Shown: positions 1 through 10,168, counted from the stretch's first letter. The stretch is 64,000 nt of DNA from Psychrobacter sp. DAB_AL43B (GCF_900168255.1 NZ_LT799838.1:1364001-1428000), one strand, 5' to 3'. The notes: generated from the sequence alone by a model not told the origin. Program-made: numbers and translations.

Positions 1-657
1 ACTTTTTTGCTGCTCACTATCAAGCGCCTGATCGCTATCAACTTCAGGTAAGATATTTACGCCGGGAGCAACGCCATTCACGCGCACATCTGGCGCCATA
101 TCAAGGGCAAGCGAGTGCACCATCATCCTATGAGCTGCCTTTGCCATATTATATACAGCATAATTGGCAAACGGCTTATCGTGCGCATGAATATCAAGCA
201 GGCTAATGATACAACCTTGCTGCGTTTTCAAATAAGGATAAAACGCTTGGCTTAACAATAAAGGCGCTTTGGCATTGGTTAAAAACAGCTCATCCCACTG
301 TGATTGATCAATACTGCCAAGTGGGCTAGGGTAAAAACGTGAGGCATTATGTACCAGTACATCTAATTGCCCAAATGCTTGCATAATAGTTTGGACGAAT
401 TGTGCTAAAGCTTTGGTATCATTGACGACTGCTAAATCTGCAACAATGACCATTGCACTATTAGCCCAAGTTTCATTAAGCTCATTTGCTAGTGTATTCG
501 CTTCCTGCTCACTATGATAACAATGGATAATGACACGATAGCCTTGCTTATGTGCTGCGCGAATAATAGCCGCACCAATGCGTTTAGCGCTACCAGTCAC
601 CAGCATGACAGGTTCAAGTGTATGGGTTGGTTGGATATTTTTTGTCTTTTGAGTCAT
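1..657 (-). CDS. SDR-family oxidoreductase, pteridine reductase-like (partial, C-terminus outside window)
   Basis: The reading frame runs leftward from an ATG at 657 and is still open at base 1, so about 219 residues are present and the C-terminus lies outside the window. It is a short-chain dehydrogenase. The nucleotide-binding motif reads TGSAKRIG at residues 21-28, in the place of the usual TGxxxGxG. This K/R-R-I-G version is typical of pteridine reductases such as FolM and PTR1. A HNAS motif follows, and the catalytic YxxxK is seen as YNMAK. The likely role is NADPH-dependent reduction of dihydropterin or dihydrofolate, but other SDR substrates are possible. It starts 69 bases after cca on the same strand and may be co-transcribed with it. 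No clear ribosome binding site precedes the ATG. Confidence 0.75.
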   Translation of the reverse strand, partial: MTQKTKNIQPTHTLEPVMLVTGSAKRIGAAIIRAAHKQGYRVIIHCYHSEQEANTLANELNETWANSAMVIVADLAVVNDTKALAQFVQTIMQAFGQLDVLVHNASRFYPSPLGSIDQSQWDELFLTNAKAPLLLSQAFYPYLKTQQGCIISLLDIHAHDKPFANYAVYNMAKAAHRMMVHSLALDMAPDVRVNGVAPGVNILPEVDSDQALDSEQQKS

Positions 658-726
658 AGGAGAGTTTTAATCAGTATTTGGCGTTAATATCTAAAGTGAG
701 TTTTGACGCAGTTTCTAAGCTGACTT

Positions 727-1929
727 TTAAGATAGCTTTGGAGACATATTATGCACTTGTAAGTGCTCAATTCTATGTTGTCTTAAGGCTTCGCCAATCG
801 CTGGACCTTTAAGGTTTTTCTCGATATCGTTCATACTAATACTATGGAAGCTATCCAACGCCAACATCATCTGACGGTGCTGTATAGCTAGCTGTAATAC
901 GTGACTACATACGAGCAATTGCGAGAGTTTTTCAGGCTCCTTATGGGCGCTACAAGCTTGAATAAGATCGATTTTTCCAGCAGCATTAATCTGATTGATT
1001 ACGCTTAATTTCTCAGCTTGTTGTACAAATAGAGTCGCAAACTGGGTTTGTGCTTTTGGTACCTTAGCCGTATTGCCTATCTCGTTAATCGCTTTGGCAG
1101 CTGTCTTCAATTCATCAGGCTTTAAATCATTGGCGTTAAGATTAAATAACGACGAATTGAGGCTAGCCATTAAGATTGCCCAACGCTGTGATAAATTTAA
1201 CTGCATTTGACCGGCAAAATACAGCGCTGTCTGCACAGTTTCTCTTATGTGAGCATGATTCCAAGCCTGATTTAATGGCGCAAAATATTCTGTGAGCGCC
1301 CCGATTTCAAACAGCTGCTGCCAGTATACATGAGGGGATAGTTGCATCATCGCGCGGCTCGACTCTTGCCAAATACGCTCGCTACTCAAATGCGCAAGCT
1401 CTCCTGAACTAACCAGTTGGCGCATTAATAGTAAGGTTTCATCAGCGATGGTAAAACCCAAATCATAATAACGACTATAGAAGCGAGCCGTTCTAAGCAC
1501 CCGTAAAGGGTCTTCGCTAAAGGCGCTGGATACATGACGCAAGGTTTTGTTTTCTATGTCAGTCAGTCCGCCATAGTAATCAATCACTTCGCCGTTTATA
1601 GGGGTGTCATCGCTTAAGCTTATGACTTCAATTGCCATGGCGTTGACGGTCAAATCACGCCGCTGTAAATCGTCTTTTAAGCTAACGTTTGGACTGGCAT
1701 GGACGCTAAAGCCCTGATAGCCAACCCCTTGTTTGCGTTCAGTGCGTGCAAGCGCATACTCTTCACGGCTCACTGGATGCAAAAATACGGGAAAATCTGC
1801 GCCTACCTGTTGAAATCCTGCATCAAGCATTTTTGCAACGGTTGCTCCGACAACGACAAAGTCTTTATCTTTGATAGGGCGTCCTAATAGCTGATCACGT
1901 ACTGCACCGCCAACGAGATAGACTTGCAT
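727..1929 (-). CDS. cca: CCA tRNA nucleotidyltransferase (bacterial class II, Cca)
   Basis: This enzyme adds or repairs the 3' CCA end of tRNAs using CTP and ATP. The N-terminus has the class II signature: LVGGAVRD at residues 5-12 and the metal-binding DKDF a few residues later. The RRDLTVNAMA motif follows, and then the EDPLRVLRTARF region. The length (400 residues) matches the long gammaproteobacterial form, in which an HD phosphohydrolase domain follows the catalytic core. In E. coli that domain carries a clear HD motif of the HDLGK type. Here the corresponding stretch reads WAILMASLNSS, so the metal-binding HD pair appears lost and the hydrolase activities are probably absent. An AGAGG ribosome binding site lies 5 bases before the ATG. 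The SDR gene follows on the same strand. Confidence 0.9.
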   Translation of the reverse strand: MQVYLVGGAVRDQLLGRPIKDKDFVVVGATVAKMLDAGFQQVGADFPVFLHPVSREEYALARTERKQGVGYQGFSVHASPNVSLKDDLQRRDLTVNAMAIEVISLSDDTPINGEVIDYYGGLTDIENKTLRHVSSAFSEDPLRVLRTARFYSRYYDLGFTIADETLLLMRQLVSSGELAHLSSERIWQESSRAMMQLSPHVYWQQLFEIGALTEYFAPLNQAWNHAHIRETVQTALYFAGQMQLNLSQRWAILMASLNSSLFNLNANDLKPDELKTAAKAINEIGNTAKVPKAQTQFATLFVQQAEKLSVINQINAAGKIDLIQACSAHKEPEKLSQLLVCSHVLQLAIQHRQMMLALDSFHSISMNDIEKNLKGPAIGEALRQHRIEHLQVHNMSPKLS

Positions 1930-2023
1930 GGTAACCTCTTTCGTTATTTTAGTTTTAATCGGGTTATAAAAATAAAAGTATTAAATGCTAAGCCAACACA
2001 TTCTAGGTCAATAAGTGATAGAC

Positions 2024-2067
2024 CAAAAAAAACCATTCAGTGCCTTATTATGATGGCACTGAATGGT
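2024..2067 (-). terminator. Rho-independent terminator of maeB
   Basis: A perfect 13-bp stem (2032-2044 with 2055-2067) and a 10-base loop are followed on the minus strand by eight T residues. It lies just downstream of the maeB stop codon and before cca. Confidence 0.85.
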
Positions 2068-2131
2068 CTGATTATAGCAGACTGCTACCCTTAACGAATA
2101 ATAGTAGCAGATCAATGTATAGCGGTATCAC

Positions 2132-4480
2132 TTATACACTAGCGGCAGCTGCTGCCTCATTTTCTAAATCTTGGGCTTCAGTCACCGCAAGTGCCGTCAT
2201 ATTAACCACACGGCGCGCTGTGGCTGATGGCGTTAGGATATGCACAGGTTTGCTTGCGCCTAATAAAATAGGACCAATAGAAGCGCTGCCGGTTGCTGTC
2301 TTAAGCAGGTTAAAGGCAATGTTTGCCGCATCTAGCGTTGGCAAGATAAGCAGATTTGCTGAACCTTTAAGGTTGCTCGAAGGCAAGTCATTGGCACGAA
2401 TATGCTCATCAAGTGCGGCATCACCTTGCATTTCACCATCGAATTCAAAGTCGACGTTCATGTCTGTCAGCAGTTGATGCACTTTGCGCATTTTGACAGC
2501 GCTAGCGCGGTCAGAAGTACCAAAGTTTGAATGTGACACCAACGCCACACGCGGTGTGATGCTAAAGCGGCGCAATTGCTCTGCAGCCAATACAGTCATC
2601 TCAGCCAATTGCTCAGCAGTTGGATCTTCATGAATATAAGTATCAGCAATAAAGATATTACGATCTTGCATGAGCACTGCATTCATTGCATAAAAATCAT
2701 TGATGCCTTCTTTTTTATTGATCACTCCGCCGACATATTTTAAATGCAGTTGATAATGACCGAATGTACCACAAATCATGCCATCAGCATCGCCATTTTC
2801 AACCAAAAGTGCACCGATTAAAGAGGTTTTACGACGGACATCACGGCGAGCAAGCTCGATACTGACACCACTACGTTTGTTTTTCTCGTAGTAGCCTTTC
2901 CAGTAATCGTTGTAGCGTGGGTCATCATCAATATTGACAATAGTAATATTTTCGCCACCCTTCAAGCGTAATGCTAGCTTGGCGATGTTATTTGCGATCA
3001 CTGAAGGACGACCGACCAAGATAGGGTGAGCCAGTTGTTCATCGACGACCACTTGAACAGCTAACAATACATTGCTGTCTTCACCTTCACAGTAAACGAT
3101 ACGCTTTGGATCGGCTTTTGCACGTGCAAAGATAGGCTTCATCACAAACGCGGAGTTATAGACAAACTCAGATAAACGCTGGCGATAAGCTTTCATATCA
3201 GTGATAGGAAGGGTTGCAACGCCTGAATCCATCGCCGCTTTAGCGACTGCAGAAGCAATTTCAATGATTAAGTTTGGCTCAAGTGGTCCTGGAATTAGAT
3301 ATTCACGACCAAAACTTGGCGTACTTTCAACGTTTTTAACGTTGCTCATAGGTGTCGCTTCAACATGCGCCATCGCAGCGATTGCTTTTACGCAAGCAAT
3401 CTTCATCTCTTCGTTAACAGTCGTGGCACCAACATCTAACGCACCGCGGAAGATATAAGGGAAGCACAAGGCATTGTTTACTTGGTTAGGATAATCCGAG
3501 CGACCAGTAGCCATGATGACGTCTGGACGTACGGCATGTGCCAATTCTGGCATAATCTCAGGCGTTGGATTAGCAAGCGCAAAGATAATAGGGTCTTTTG
3601 CCATACGGCGAACCATATCTTCTGTCAATGTGCCCGGCATAGATAAGCCTAAGAACATATCGACATCATCGATGAGCTCTTCAATAGTGGTCGCTTCTGT
3701 ATCACGCGCATACATTTGCTTGGTTTCGTCTAGATTCTCACGGCTAGTCGTAATAATACCGCGTGAGTCAGAAACGTAGATATTGTTTTTATTAACGCCA
3801 AGCGCACAAATAATATTTAGGCATGAAATGGCTGCTGCGCCTGCACCTGAACAAATAACTTTGAGGTCTTCAATCTTTTTGCCAGTGATTAATAAAGCAT
3901 TAAGCATTGCCGCGGCAACGATAATGGAAGTACCGTGCTGATCATCATGGAATACTGGAATGTTCATACGTTTACGCAATTCGCGCTCGATTTTGAAACA
4001 TTCTGGTGCTTTGATGTCTTCTAGATTGATACCACCAAAAGTAGGCTCAAGAGACGCAACTGCCTCGATGAATTTATCTGGATCATTTTGTGCAATTTCA
4101 ATATCAAAAACGTCGATACCCGCGAATTTTTTGAATAGAACCCCTTTACCTTCCATCACCGGTTTTGACGCCAATGGACCAATATTCCCTAAACCTAATA
4201 CCGCGGTACCGTTGGTGATGACACCGACCAAGTTGCTACGAGCGGTGTATTTAGCTGCTAAAGAAGGATCTCTTTGAATCTCAAGACAAGGTACCGCGAC
4301 CCCTGGTGAATAGGCCAGTGCCAGATCACGTTGGTTGGCCAATTGCTTGATAGGGGTGACCGAAATCTTACCCGGTCGTGGGTGTGAATGGTAATGCAAG
4401 GCAGCTTGTTCAAACTGCTCTTTTTCCGTACTAGGGGTGTCCGTATTCAAAGTGATATCGTCATTCATAATAATTGCCAT
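2132..4480 (-). CDS. maeB: NADP-dependent malic enzyme with C-terminal phosphotransacetylase-like domain (MaeB)
   Basis: The protein decarboxylates malate to pyruvate and makes NADPH. Its 782 residues fit the two-domain MaeB form. The first roughly 430 residues are the malic enzyme domain ([16 protein letters not shown], then [11 protein letters not shown] and [19 protein letters not shown], with a GAGAAAISC dinucleotide-binding turn). The remainder resembles phosphate acetyltransferase ([15 protein letters not shown] near residue 460, [18 protein letters not shown] near the end) and in characterised MaeB proteins acts as a regulatory domain. Either the first ATG or the internal ATG four codons later could be the start, because neither has a strong ribosome binding site. 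The gene stands alone between a 320-base upstream gap and its own terminator. Confidence 0.93.
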   Translation of the reverse strand: MAIIMNDDITLNTDTPSTEKEQFEQAALHYHSHPRPGKISVTPIKQLANQRDLALAYSPGVAVPCLEIQRDPSLAAKYTARSNLVGVITNGTAVLGLGNIGPLASKPVMEGKGVLFKKFAGIDVFDIEIAQNDPDKFIEAVASLEPTFGGINLEDIKAPECFKIERELRKRMNIPVFHDDQHGTSIIVAAAMLNALLITGKKIEDLKVICSGAGAAAISCLNIICALGVNKNNIYVSDSRGIITTSRENLDETKQMYARDTEATTIEELIDDVDMFLGLSMPGTLTEDMVRRMAKDPIIFALANPTPEIMPELAHAVRPDVIMATGRSDYPNQVNNALCFPYIFRGALDVGATTVNEEMKIACVKAIAAMAHVEATPMSNVKNVESTPSFGREYLIPGPLEPNLIIEIASAVAKAAMDSGVATLPITDMKAYRQRLSEFVYNSAFVMKPIFARAKADPKRIVYCEGEDSNVLLAVQVVVDEQLAHPILVGRPSVIANNIAKLALRLKGGENITIVNIDDDPRYNDYWKGYYEKNKRSGVSIELARRDVRRKTSLIGALLVENGDADGMICGTFGHYQLHLKYVGGVINKKEGINDFYAMNAVLMQDRNIFIADTYIHEDPTAEQLAEMTVLAAEQLRRFSITPRVALVSHSNFGTSDRASAVKMRKVHQLLTDMNVDFEFDGEMQGDAALDEHIRANDLPSSNLKGSANLLILPTLDAANIAFNLLKTATGSASIGPILLGASKPVHILTPSATARRVVNMTALAVTEAQDLENEAAAAASV

Positions 4481-4800
4481 GGTTAGGATAAATTGGAATA
4501 AAGTAAATGGTGATAAAAACTAATGCCTAATGCTCAAAAACCATAAGAGATGATAATGAGCGTACATTGATAGTTACAGGGTCGTGATTGGCGACTAGAC
4601 ATCAGCATAAAAACAACAATCTTGCAAAATAGTTATTCTAGCATTATTGGTAATTGGTTGCCTAGTTAAGCGCCATGAAGTATGCAAACAATATAATAAA
4701 TTGATATTCGTTATTTATCTAGTTGATAATGCCAAAAAACAACGCTAAATATCAACCTTAATTTTACAGTGTTTCAAAATATTACAGAATAAGCTACTTA
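4481..4800. other. Intergenic region upstream of maeB
   Basis: These 320 bases between the selO stop and the maeB start are AT-rich and should carry the maeB promoter, read leftward. I see no convincing -35/-10 pair, no strong hairpin and no open frame with a ribosome binding site. No terminator for selO is evident. Confidence 0.4.
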
Positions 4801-6273
4801 TTAAGATGAGCAGCTGATCGGCATTTGCGGGGCATGAGGGGCAGGCGGCATTGTATCAAGTTCGATGGCCGTATCATTTATAATATAAGGGTTGGCAAGC
4901 AACTCAAACACTCGATTTAATTCACCAAATTGTCCTTGCTCTGCAGCCACAATGGCACGCTGAGCCATACTATTACGCAAGATATAAACGGGATTGTTGG
5001 TTTGTAGGCTACTAATCACTTGTTCGCTAGAAAGCTGTTTTGTTTGCGATAAATAGCGTTCTGACCAATCTTGCCATATTTGTAATGGCTCATCTTTTAG
5101 CTCAGCAACCATCGTTGCCAGTAGTTGCTGCTCATAAGGATGCTCGCTTGGCGCAATTAATCCCAATAATGCCCGGAAGCTATTGGTATAGTCGAGCAAG
5201 TTATCTTCTAACAAAGTTAGAAACTCAAAAGCCAATGTTAAGCTCTCTTTTGCATGCGGCAGTCCCAGCTTGCGGCATAGCCCTTGTTGATAATGCTGCA
5301 TAAAAGTCGCTTCATAAGGAGCTAAACAATCCGCTAACGTTTCGCGGGTGACACCAGCCTGAGTCAAGCGCATAAAGTGTGGTAGCCAAATGTTCAGGTT
5401 CCAGTGCCCGATGGCAGGTTGGTTTTGGTAGGCATAGCGTCCTGTGTGGTCGGAGTGGTTGTTAACCCAAGCCGGATTAAAACGTTCCATAAAGCCGAAA
5501 GGTCCAAAGTCTAAAGTGCTGCCGGTAATCGACAAGTTATCCGTATTCATGACCCCATGAGCAAAACCAGTCAGCTGCCAATCGGCAATCATGCGTGCCG
5601 TACGTTCGACCACTGTTTGCAGGAACGCCAATACGGGCTTTTCACTATCACGGCACTCTGGATAATAAGTATCGATCATATAGTCAGTAAATTCAGCGAG
5701 TAAATCGGGCGCGAAGCTGGCAATCCACTCCACGTGACCCAAGCGAATATGGCTGTCAGCCACACGCATCAATGCCGCACCAGCTTCCATCCGCTCGCGT
5801 CGTATAGCCGTATCAGATACCACAAACCCCAAAGCGTTAGAGGAGGGCACACCAAGCTGGGTTAGTGCATGACCACATAAATACTCTCGAATAGTACTGC
5901 GTAAGACGGCACGGCCATCACCCATCCGTGAGTAGGGTGTCAGGCCGCTACCTTTAAGATGTAAATCTTGCAACTTATCATTATTATCGAGTACTTGCGC
6001 CATTAATAAGCCGCGTCCATCACCCAATTGTCCTGCCCATTGTCCAAATTGATGACCTGCATAAGCCATTGATAACGGCTGAAACTGGGCAGGCACGTAC
6101 TGCCCACCGAGTATCTCAACCCAGCGTGCCATCAAATCTTCATCTTCTGTCCAGCCTAATTGCTGTGCAACCTGTATATTAAAATGACCGGCACGAGGAT
6201 TGTCTAATGGTGTCGGCACCTGCTCATGATAAAGGCGGGTGTCTAATTTGACATAAGTGTTTTGATAGCGCAT
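4801..6273 (-). CDS. selO: Protein adenylyltransferase SelO (YdiU/UPF0061 family)
   Basis: SelO is a pseudokinase-fold enzyme that binds ATP in a flipped orientation and transfers AMP to Ser, Thr or Tyr of target proteins. In bacteria and mitochondria it is linked to redox stress. Family motifs are intact: GDGRG near residue 85, LKGSG at 106-110 with the ATP-contacting Lys107, MGDGRAVLRSTIREYL at 117-132, and the active-site stretch MNTDN with Asp245 followed by DFGPFG at 255-260. The C-terminus ends SCSS, the bacterial cysteine version of the C-terminal selenocysteine motif of animal SelO. The length (490 residues) is normal. It is monocistronic as far as can be seen. Confidence 0.92.
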   Translation of the reverse strand: MRYQNTYVKLDTRLYHEQVPTPLDNPRAGHFNIQVAQQLGWTEDEDLMARWVEILGGQYVPAQFQPLSMAYAGHQFGQWAGQLGDGRGLLMAQVLDNNDKLQDLHLKGSGLTPYSRMGDGRAVLRSTIREYLCGHALTQLGVPSSNALGFVVSDTAIRRERMEAGAALMRVADSHIRLGHVEWIASFAPDLLAEFTDYMIDTYYPECRDSEKPVLAFLQTVVERTARMIADWQLTGFAHGVMNTDNLSITGSTLDFGPFGFMERFNPAWVNNHSDHTGRYAYQNQPAIGHWNLNIWLPHFMRLTQAGVTRETLADCLAPYEATFMQHYQQGLCRKLGLPHAKESLTLAFEFLTLLEDNLLDYTNSFRALLGLIAPSEHPYEQQLLATMVAELKDEPLQIWQDWSERYLSQTKQLSSEQVISSLQTNNPVYILRNSMAQRAIVAAEQGQFGELNRVFELLANPYIINDTAIELDTMPPAPHAPQMPISCSS

Positions 6274-6371
6274 ATGAGCCGGTCCAATTGAGGTATAAAG
6301 AGAATAAACTCACTATAACATAGCCTGCATATAGCAGCATTGCACTCTGTCCCTCTCTTGTAATTAACACA

Positions 6372-6405
6372 CAAAAAAATCCCCCTATCTTTGACAGATA
6401 GAGGG
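6372..6405 (-). terminator. Rho-independent terminator of the desaturase gene
   Basis: A 10-bp stem (6381-6390 with 6396-6405, one G-T pair) with a 5-base loop runs on the minus strand into a run of seven T residues. It lies 51 bases beyond the desaturase stop codon. Confidence 0.85.
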
Positions 6406-6455
6406 AAGGAGAAGCGTCACAATATCAAGGCTAAATTATTAATCAGCCGTTAAGC

Positions 6456-7859
6456 TTAAGCAGCTTTGGCGTCTTGACCGATTGCGCGAAAGGCTGTTTT
6501 CAAGTTGCTGTTATGCGCCAGTATTTTTTGTTCAATCTTGGCATAATCTTGCTTCAACTCATCTTCAACTTCATGCAAGCGATCAGCAAACTCAGTCTTT
6601 TTCAGCTCAATGGTTTTTGCTTTTAATGCTTGCCATTCTTCGACTGTCTGCGTAAAGGCATCATATTCAAACTTAATACGCTCTTGGAAGCTTTTCATCG
6701 CATGAGGAATATCAATACCACTTGATGTTGCCGTATCAATCTGCTGCTGTGCCGCTTTGAATTGCATTTGCACTTCAGCATGCTTGATGGTTGTGTCATC
6801 AACGGTACGTAGCTCGCTGGTCAAGCCAAGTTTCGATAAGCCAGCAATTAACCATTTGGTTGGGTCATATTGCCACCATTTTACGCCATTACGATAATCG
6901 TATTGGAAGAAGTGATGATAGTTGTGATAACCCTCGCCCCACGTAAAGATAGCTAAGAAGAAGTTATCACGGGCACTGTTGGTATCCGTATAAGGACGCG
7001 TCCCAAACATGTGGCATAACGAGTTGATAAAGAAGGTAAAGTGATGGGTCAAAACTAAGCGTAGCAAACCAGCAACGATTAAGGTACCCCAAACATCACC
7101 TAGTAACCAGCCAATGGCGGCAACCATACCGACGTTCAGCGCCACGACCCATAGACCATAATATTTATGCTGAATCTGCAAGGTTCTATCTTTGGTCAAA
7201 TCAGGAATATTTTTATAGTCAAACTTACCGCTAGGGTAGTTGCGTAGCATCCAGCCCATATGACTAAAGAAAAAGCCACGCTTCGCTGAATACGGATCGT
7301 CTAAGCGATCATCAACATGACGATGATGGCTACGATGGCCAGAAACCCAGTCAAATGCTGAACCTTGAACCGCTAAGGTAGAACCAAGCAATAAAAAGTT
7401 TTTGACGATCGGATGCGCCTTATAAGCACGATGCGACAATAAACGGTGATAACCGGCTGTGATACTGATACCCGTCCACACCATAAAGGCACCAAACACG
7501 CCCCAAACCGGTGCGCTGACTTGATGGGTAAACAGATACCATGGGGTAATGATAGCAGCAGCAATAGGCGTGGCTACCAGAATAGTCGCTGGAATCCAGT
7601 TGATTGGTGCTTTTGTGAATTCAAACTCGCGCATATCGATGCTGTCCGCACTGGTAGAGACATCTTGCTCTCCAGAAGCATTAGCATAGTTGCGTTTGGC
7701 AACCGGTGTCTCATCGAGTGAGTTTTTCGCTTTATTCTCATCGAAACGTGCCTTAAAACGCGTGACTTGAGTGCTGGCGGTTTTCACAAGTGTGTCACCA
7801 GATTTGATAGCGAAACGTAAGCCTTTAAGCGGTAAGCCAAGTGCTTTTTTTGCAATCAT
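6456..7859 (-). CDS. Membrane acyl-CoA (delta-9 type) fatty acid desaturase with C-terminal coiled coil
   Basis: This integral membrane di-iron enzyme introduces a double bond into acyl chains, an important cold adaptation of membrane lipids. All three histidine boxes are present: HRLLSH at 138-143, HRSHH at 175-179 and HNYHH at 312-316. Hydrophobic pairs flank them (about 89-134 and 234-282). Two parts are unusual. A polar N-terminal extension of about 85 residues precedes the first membrane segment. A charged, heptad-like C-terminal tail of about 105 residues (after residue 360) probably forms a coiled coil. Compact family members lack both. The AGGGA ribosome binding site 8 bases before the ATG supports the annotated start. 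Electron donors are not encoded nearby. Confidence 0.9.
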   Translation of the reverse strand: MIAKKALGLPLKGLRFAIKSGDTLVKTASTQVTRFKARFDENKAKNSLDETPVAKRNYANASGEQDVSTSADSIDMREFEFTKAPINWIPATILVATPIAAAIITPWYLFTHQVSAPVWGVFGAFMVWTGISITAGYHRLLSHRAYKAHPIVKNFLLLGSTLAVQGSAFDWVSGHRSHHRHVDDRLDDPYSAKRGFFFSHMGWMLRNYPSGKFDYKNIPDLTKDRTLQIQHKYYGLWVVALNVGMVAAIGWLLGDVWGTLIVAGLLRLVLTHHFTFFINSLCHMFGTRPYTDTNSARDNFFLAIFTWGEGYHNYHHFFQYDYRNGVKWWQYDPTKWLIAGLSKLGLTSELRTVDDTTIKHAEVQMQFKAAQQQIDTATSSGIDIPHAMKSFQERIKFEYDAFTQTVEEWQALKAKTIELKKTEFADRLHEVEDELKQDYAKIEQKILAHNSNLKTAFRAIGQDAKAA

Positions 7860-8084
7860 ATAATATCCCTAGCGGTATTAATTTAAGCCTCTATATTACC
7901 TTAAATACTTAGTAAAGTGAACACTTATACACTATAAAAATATTGCTAAATAACAATAACTTGTATCGTTTATACCATCTATGATGATAAATAAGCCATG
8001 ACTTATCAGTTCTTAAGTAAAAGTGTAAGTAGAACGATAAATATGTAGGCTACAACAGCTTCTGTTCGAACACAGTTAACACGC

Positions 8085-8813
8085 TTAACGTAGCAGAAGA
8101 GTGGATGGATAATCGGTAATAATGACGTCGACCTGCCAATCTATAAGCTGTCTAATCGTATCACTATCATTGACCGTCCACGCACTCACAGGCAAGTCAT
8201 ATCGATGACAATGCTGAATGACTTCTTGGTTGAGCAGCGGGTAGTAAATACCAAGTTGCACACAGCCAAGTTGCAAGGCAGTATTCGGCGCAGTTACCAA
8301 TAAGTCAGGCGTACGAATAAGCAATCCACGTGGGACGTGCGTTAATAATTTGTTGCGTTGCAGTCGTGCATGCAGCTCTACATCAAAACTGGTCAGTACA
8401 ATAGGTAGGCTGGCAAGTGGGCTATCGACTAGGTCACGCATCAAAGCCTTTATTAATTTGTCATAATCAGTTCTATTATGCGTTTTAACCTCAAGCTCAA
8501 TATAAGTAAAGCCATGTAGTGCAGGCGCTATGCTAGGCAAAGTAATAATCTGATGACCGAACTGTAAATGGCGTTGAATCTCAATAAGACTTAACTGGTC
8601 GATGCGTGATTGCTGCGCGCACATGCGTTCTAGGTCGTCATCATGAAAGACCAATAACTCTCCATCCTTGCTGAGCTGTACATCGAACTCAACACCGGCT
8701 AAACGAGCTGTTTGTAAACGTTGAGCATACTCAAATCCTGATAAAGTGTTTTCTAATGCTTCACCGCGAGCGCCACGATGACCGAGTAATAGTGTGTTTT
8801 TAAGGTTTATCAT
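8085..8813 (-). CDS. Glycerophosphodiester phosphodiesterase family protein
   Basis: This is a GDPD-fold hydrolase that splits glycerophosphodiesters into glycerol-3-phosphate and an alcohol. The N-terminus gives the catalytic signature GHRGARGEALENT (His12, Arg13), followed by Glu42 and Asp44 in VEFDVQ and His57 in FHDDD. The C-terminal TVND and ITDYPS blocks are also family-typical. There is no signal peptide, so it is probably cytoplasmic like UgpQ rather than periplasmic GlpQ. The length (242 residues) is normal. No partner transporter lies nearby, and the gene is alone between the desaturase and a divergent lipoprotein gene. Confidence 0.88.
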   Translation of the reverse strand: MINLKNTLLLGHRGARGEALENTLSGFEYAQRLQTARLAGVEFDVQLSKDGELLVFHDDDLERMCAQQSRIDQLSLIEIQRHLQFGHQIITLPSIAPALHGFTYIELEVKTHNRTDYDKLIKALMRDLVDSPLASLPIVLTSFDVELHARLQRNKLLTHVPRGLLIRTPDLLVTAPNTALQLGCVQLGIYYPLLNQEVIQHCHRYDLPVSAWTVNDSDTIRQLIDWQVDVIITDYPSTLLLR

Positions 8814-9194
8814 AATGAATAACCATAGAATATTTGGAACGTCATCATATAATCTCTAATAAAAAGCGTCTAACAAAATATTTATAACATTCTTTAAAGG
8901 CTCGAAAATTTACCTAAGCATCTAGCCATGTATTTGTTCTGACTGTGTATTTGTTGCGTTTTTGCAACCAAAGCTAGGTTTTGGGCACAATGTTAGACGT
9001 TATTTGTATATCAATAGGCTACACTGATGACCATTTAATACAAACACCGTATAATAATGTGATTTTCAAATCTATCACAATGAACATTTTTGATTTAATC
9101 ATTTTTTCATTGTTTTAGTTTGAGTGTCATGGTTTGAACGTCAAATACTGTCCGTCGGTGGCGGTATGAATCAGTAAATTGGAGCAAAATAAAT
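8814..9194. other. Divergent intergenic region between GDPD and lipoprotein genes
   Basis: This 381-base gap must hold two divergent promoters. A consensus -10 TATAAT sits at 9051-9056 about 140 bases before the lipoprotein start, but the matching -35 is poor. The open frame on the minus strand at 9107-9427 is the antisense of the lipoprotein gene and is not considered real. I see no hairpin or repeat. Confidence 0.35.
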
Positions 9195-10118
9195 ATGAGC
9201 GTAGCAAATAAAAGTTTGAGCAAGTGGTACAAAGTTGCTGGTGTTGGCATAGCATGTAGTTTAGCGCTTGCTGGTTGTGACCGCTCAGAAAAAGAAGATA
9301 CTCCTGAAACGGCAGAGGTTACAGAGCAAGAAACAGAGGTCAGTGAAAATGCAGCTGCCACTGCGGTTAGTTGTGATGATCCAATAGTACAAGATCGCCT
9401 CAAATCGGCCTTAAAAAATACGCTCAATCAACAAGCGCAAACACTGGCTACAAGTTATGCTAACGATGCAGAGATTGGTCTAAGCAGTGGCGTTGTCACT
9501 ACTAAAACCAATGGCATCGTCATCGATATACAAAATGCCGCGACCTTACAAGCAGCTAATGCCAACGGTATGACGACTTGTCAGGCTAGTGTTAGCATGA
9601 CCTTGCCGAGTGAAGACTTGTATCAAGCCAGCCAAGTTCAAGCGGCTAATAACCAACCAAGTTTGCAATCTCGTTTAGCCCAAGACAATATTCGTATCAA
9701 TAACAACATGCTCGTTGATGATGCCTTTACTTATGTCGTCGGTACGCAAGGTGGACAAATACGTACCCGTATCGCTGGACAGCCAGCATTGCTCACGGTT
9801 GTATCAGAAGTAGTGGCAAGCTCAGTATATCAGTCAGCATTGGAAGAGCAGCGCGCCCAACGTGCAGCACAGCAAGCAGAACGCCGCCGTGAAACAGCGC
9901 AAACTAATAACGACAATCAGCCAAGACCAGTAACGCCAGCTGCCCCTGTGCGCCCAGCCGCACCTGCTACGCCGCCGAGTGTGAATCAAAACAATCAAGG
10001 TAGCAGCGCTACAACGCCTAGCACCACTGCACCTGCGACCCCAGAAGCGCCAAAATCTACACCTAAAGATGAAAGTATCGATATGGTGATTATTGAAGAT
10101 GAAAACGCTACTTACTAA
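9195..10118 (+). CDS. Putative lipoprotein with Pro/Ala-rich C-terminus, function unknown
   Basis: A 307-residue protein begins with a lipoprotein signal peptide. A hydrophobic stretch at about 15-27 ends in the lipobox LAGC, giving lipidated Cys28, after which Asp29 could favour inner-membrane retention if E. coli rules hold. A folded-looking middle part (about 45-215) contains two further cysteines (residues 55 and 131 or thereabouts) that could pair. The last 90 residues are low complexity, rich in Gln, Arg, Pro, Thr and Ala, which suggests a flexible periplasmic linker. I do not recognise the family. A GGAG motif precedes the ATG by 12 bases. The gene is monocistronic and convergent with the adenosyltransferase gene. 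Confidence 0.75.
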   Translation: MSVANKSLSKWYKVAGVGIACSLALAGCDRSEKEDTPETAEVTEQETEVSENAAATAVSCDDPIVQDRLKSALKNTLNQQAQTLATSYANDAEIGLSSGVVTTKTNGIVIDIQNAATLQAANANGMTTCQASVSMTLPSEDLYQASQVQAANNQPSLQSRLAQDNIRINNNMLVDDAFTYVVGTQGGQIRTRIAGQPALLTVVSEVVASSVYQSALEEQRAQRAAQQAERRRETAQTNNDNQPRPVTPAAPVRPAAPATPPSVNQNNQGSSATTPSTTAPATPEAPKSTPKDESIDMVIIEDENATY

Positions 10119-10168
10119 TCTATAAAGTAAAGCATGGTCAATAAAGTAAAATAAAGTTATTGATAATA

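Noticed and set aside
4801..6273. SelO as a selenoprotein.
   Set aside because: The C-terminus reads SCSS with an ordinary cysteine codon and a normal stop; no TGA or SECIS-like hairpin is involved.
7446..7721. Plus-strand frame opposite the desaturase gene.
   Set aside because: It is the antisense shadow of a conserved enzyme with no independent start signals.
9107..9427. Minus-strand open frame of 106 residues opposite the start of the lipoprotein gene.
   Set aside because: It overlaps the lipoprotein gene in antisense. It has no ribosome binding site and the lipoprotein frame has a signal peptide and lipobox.
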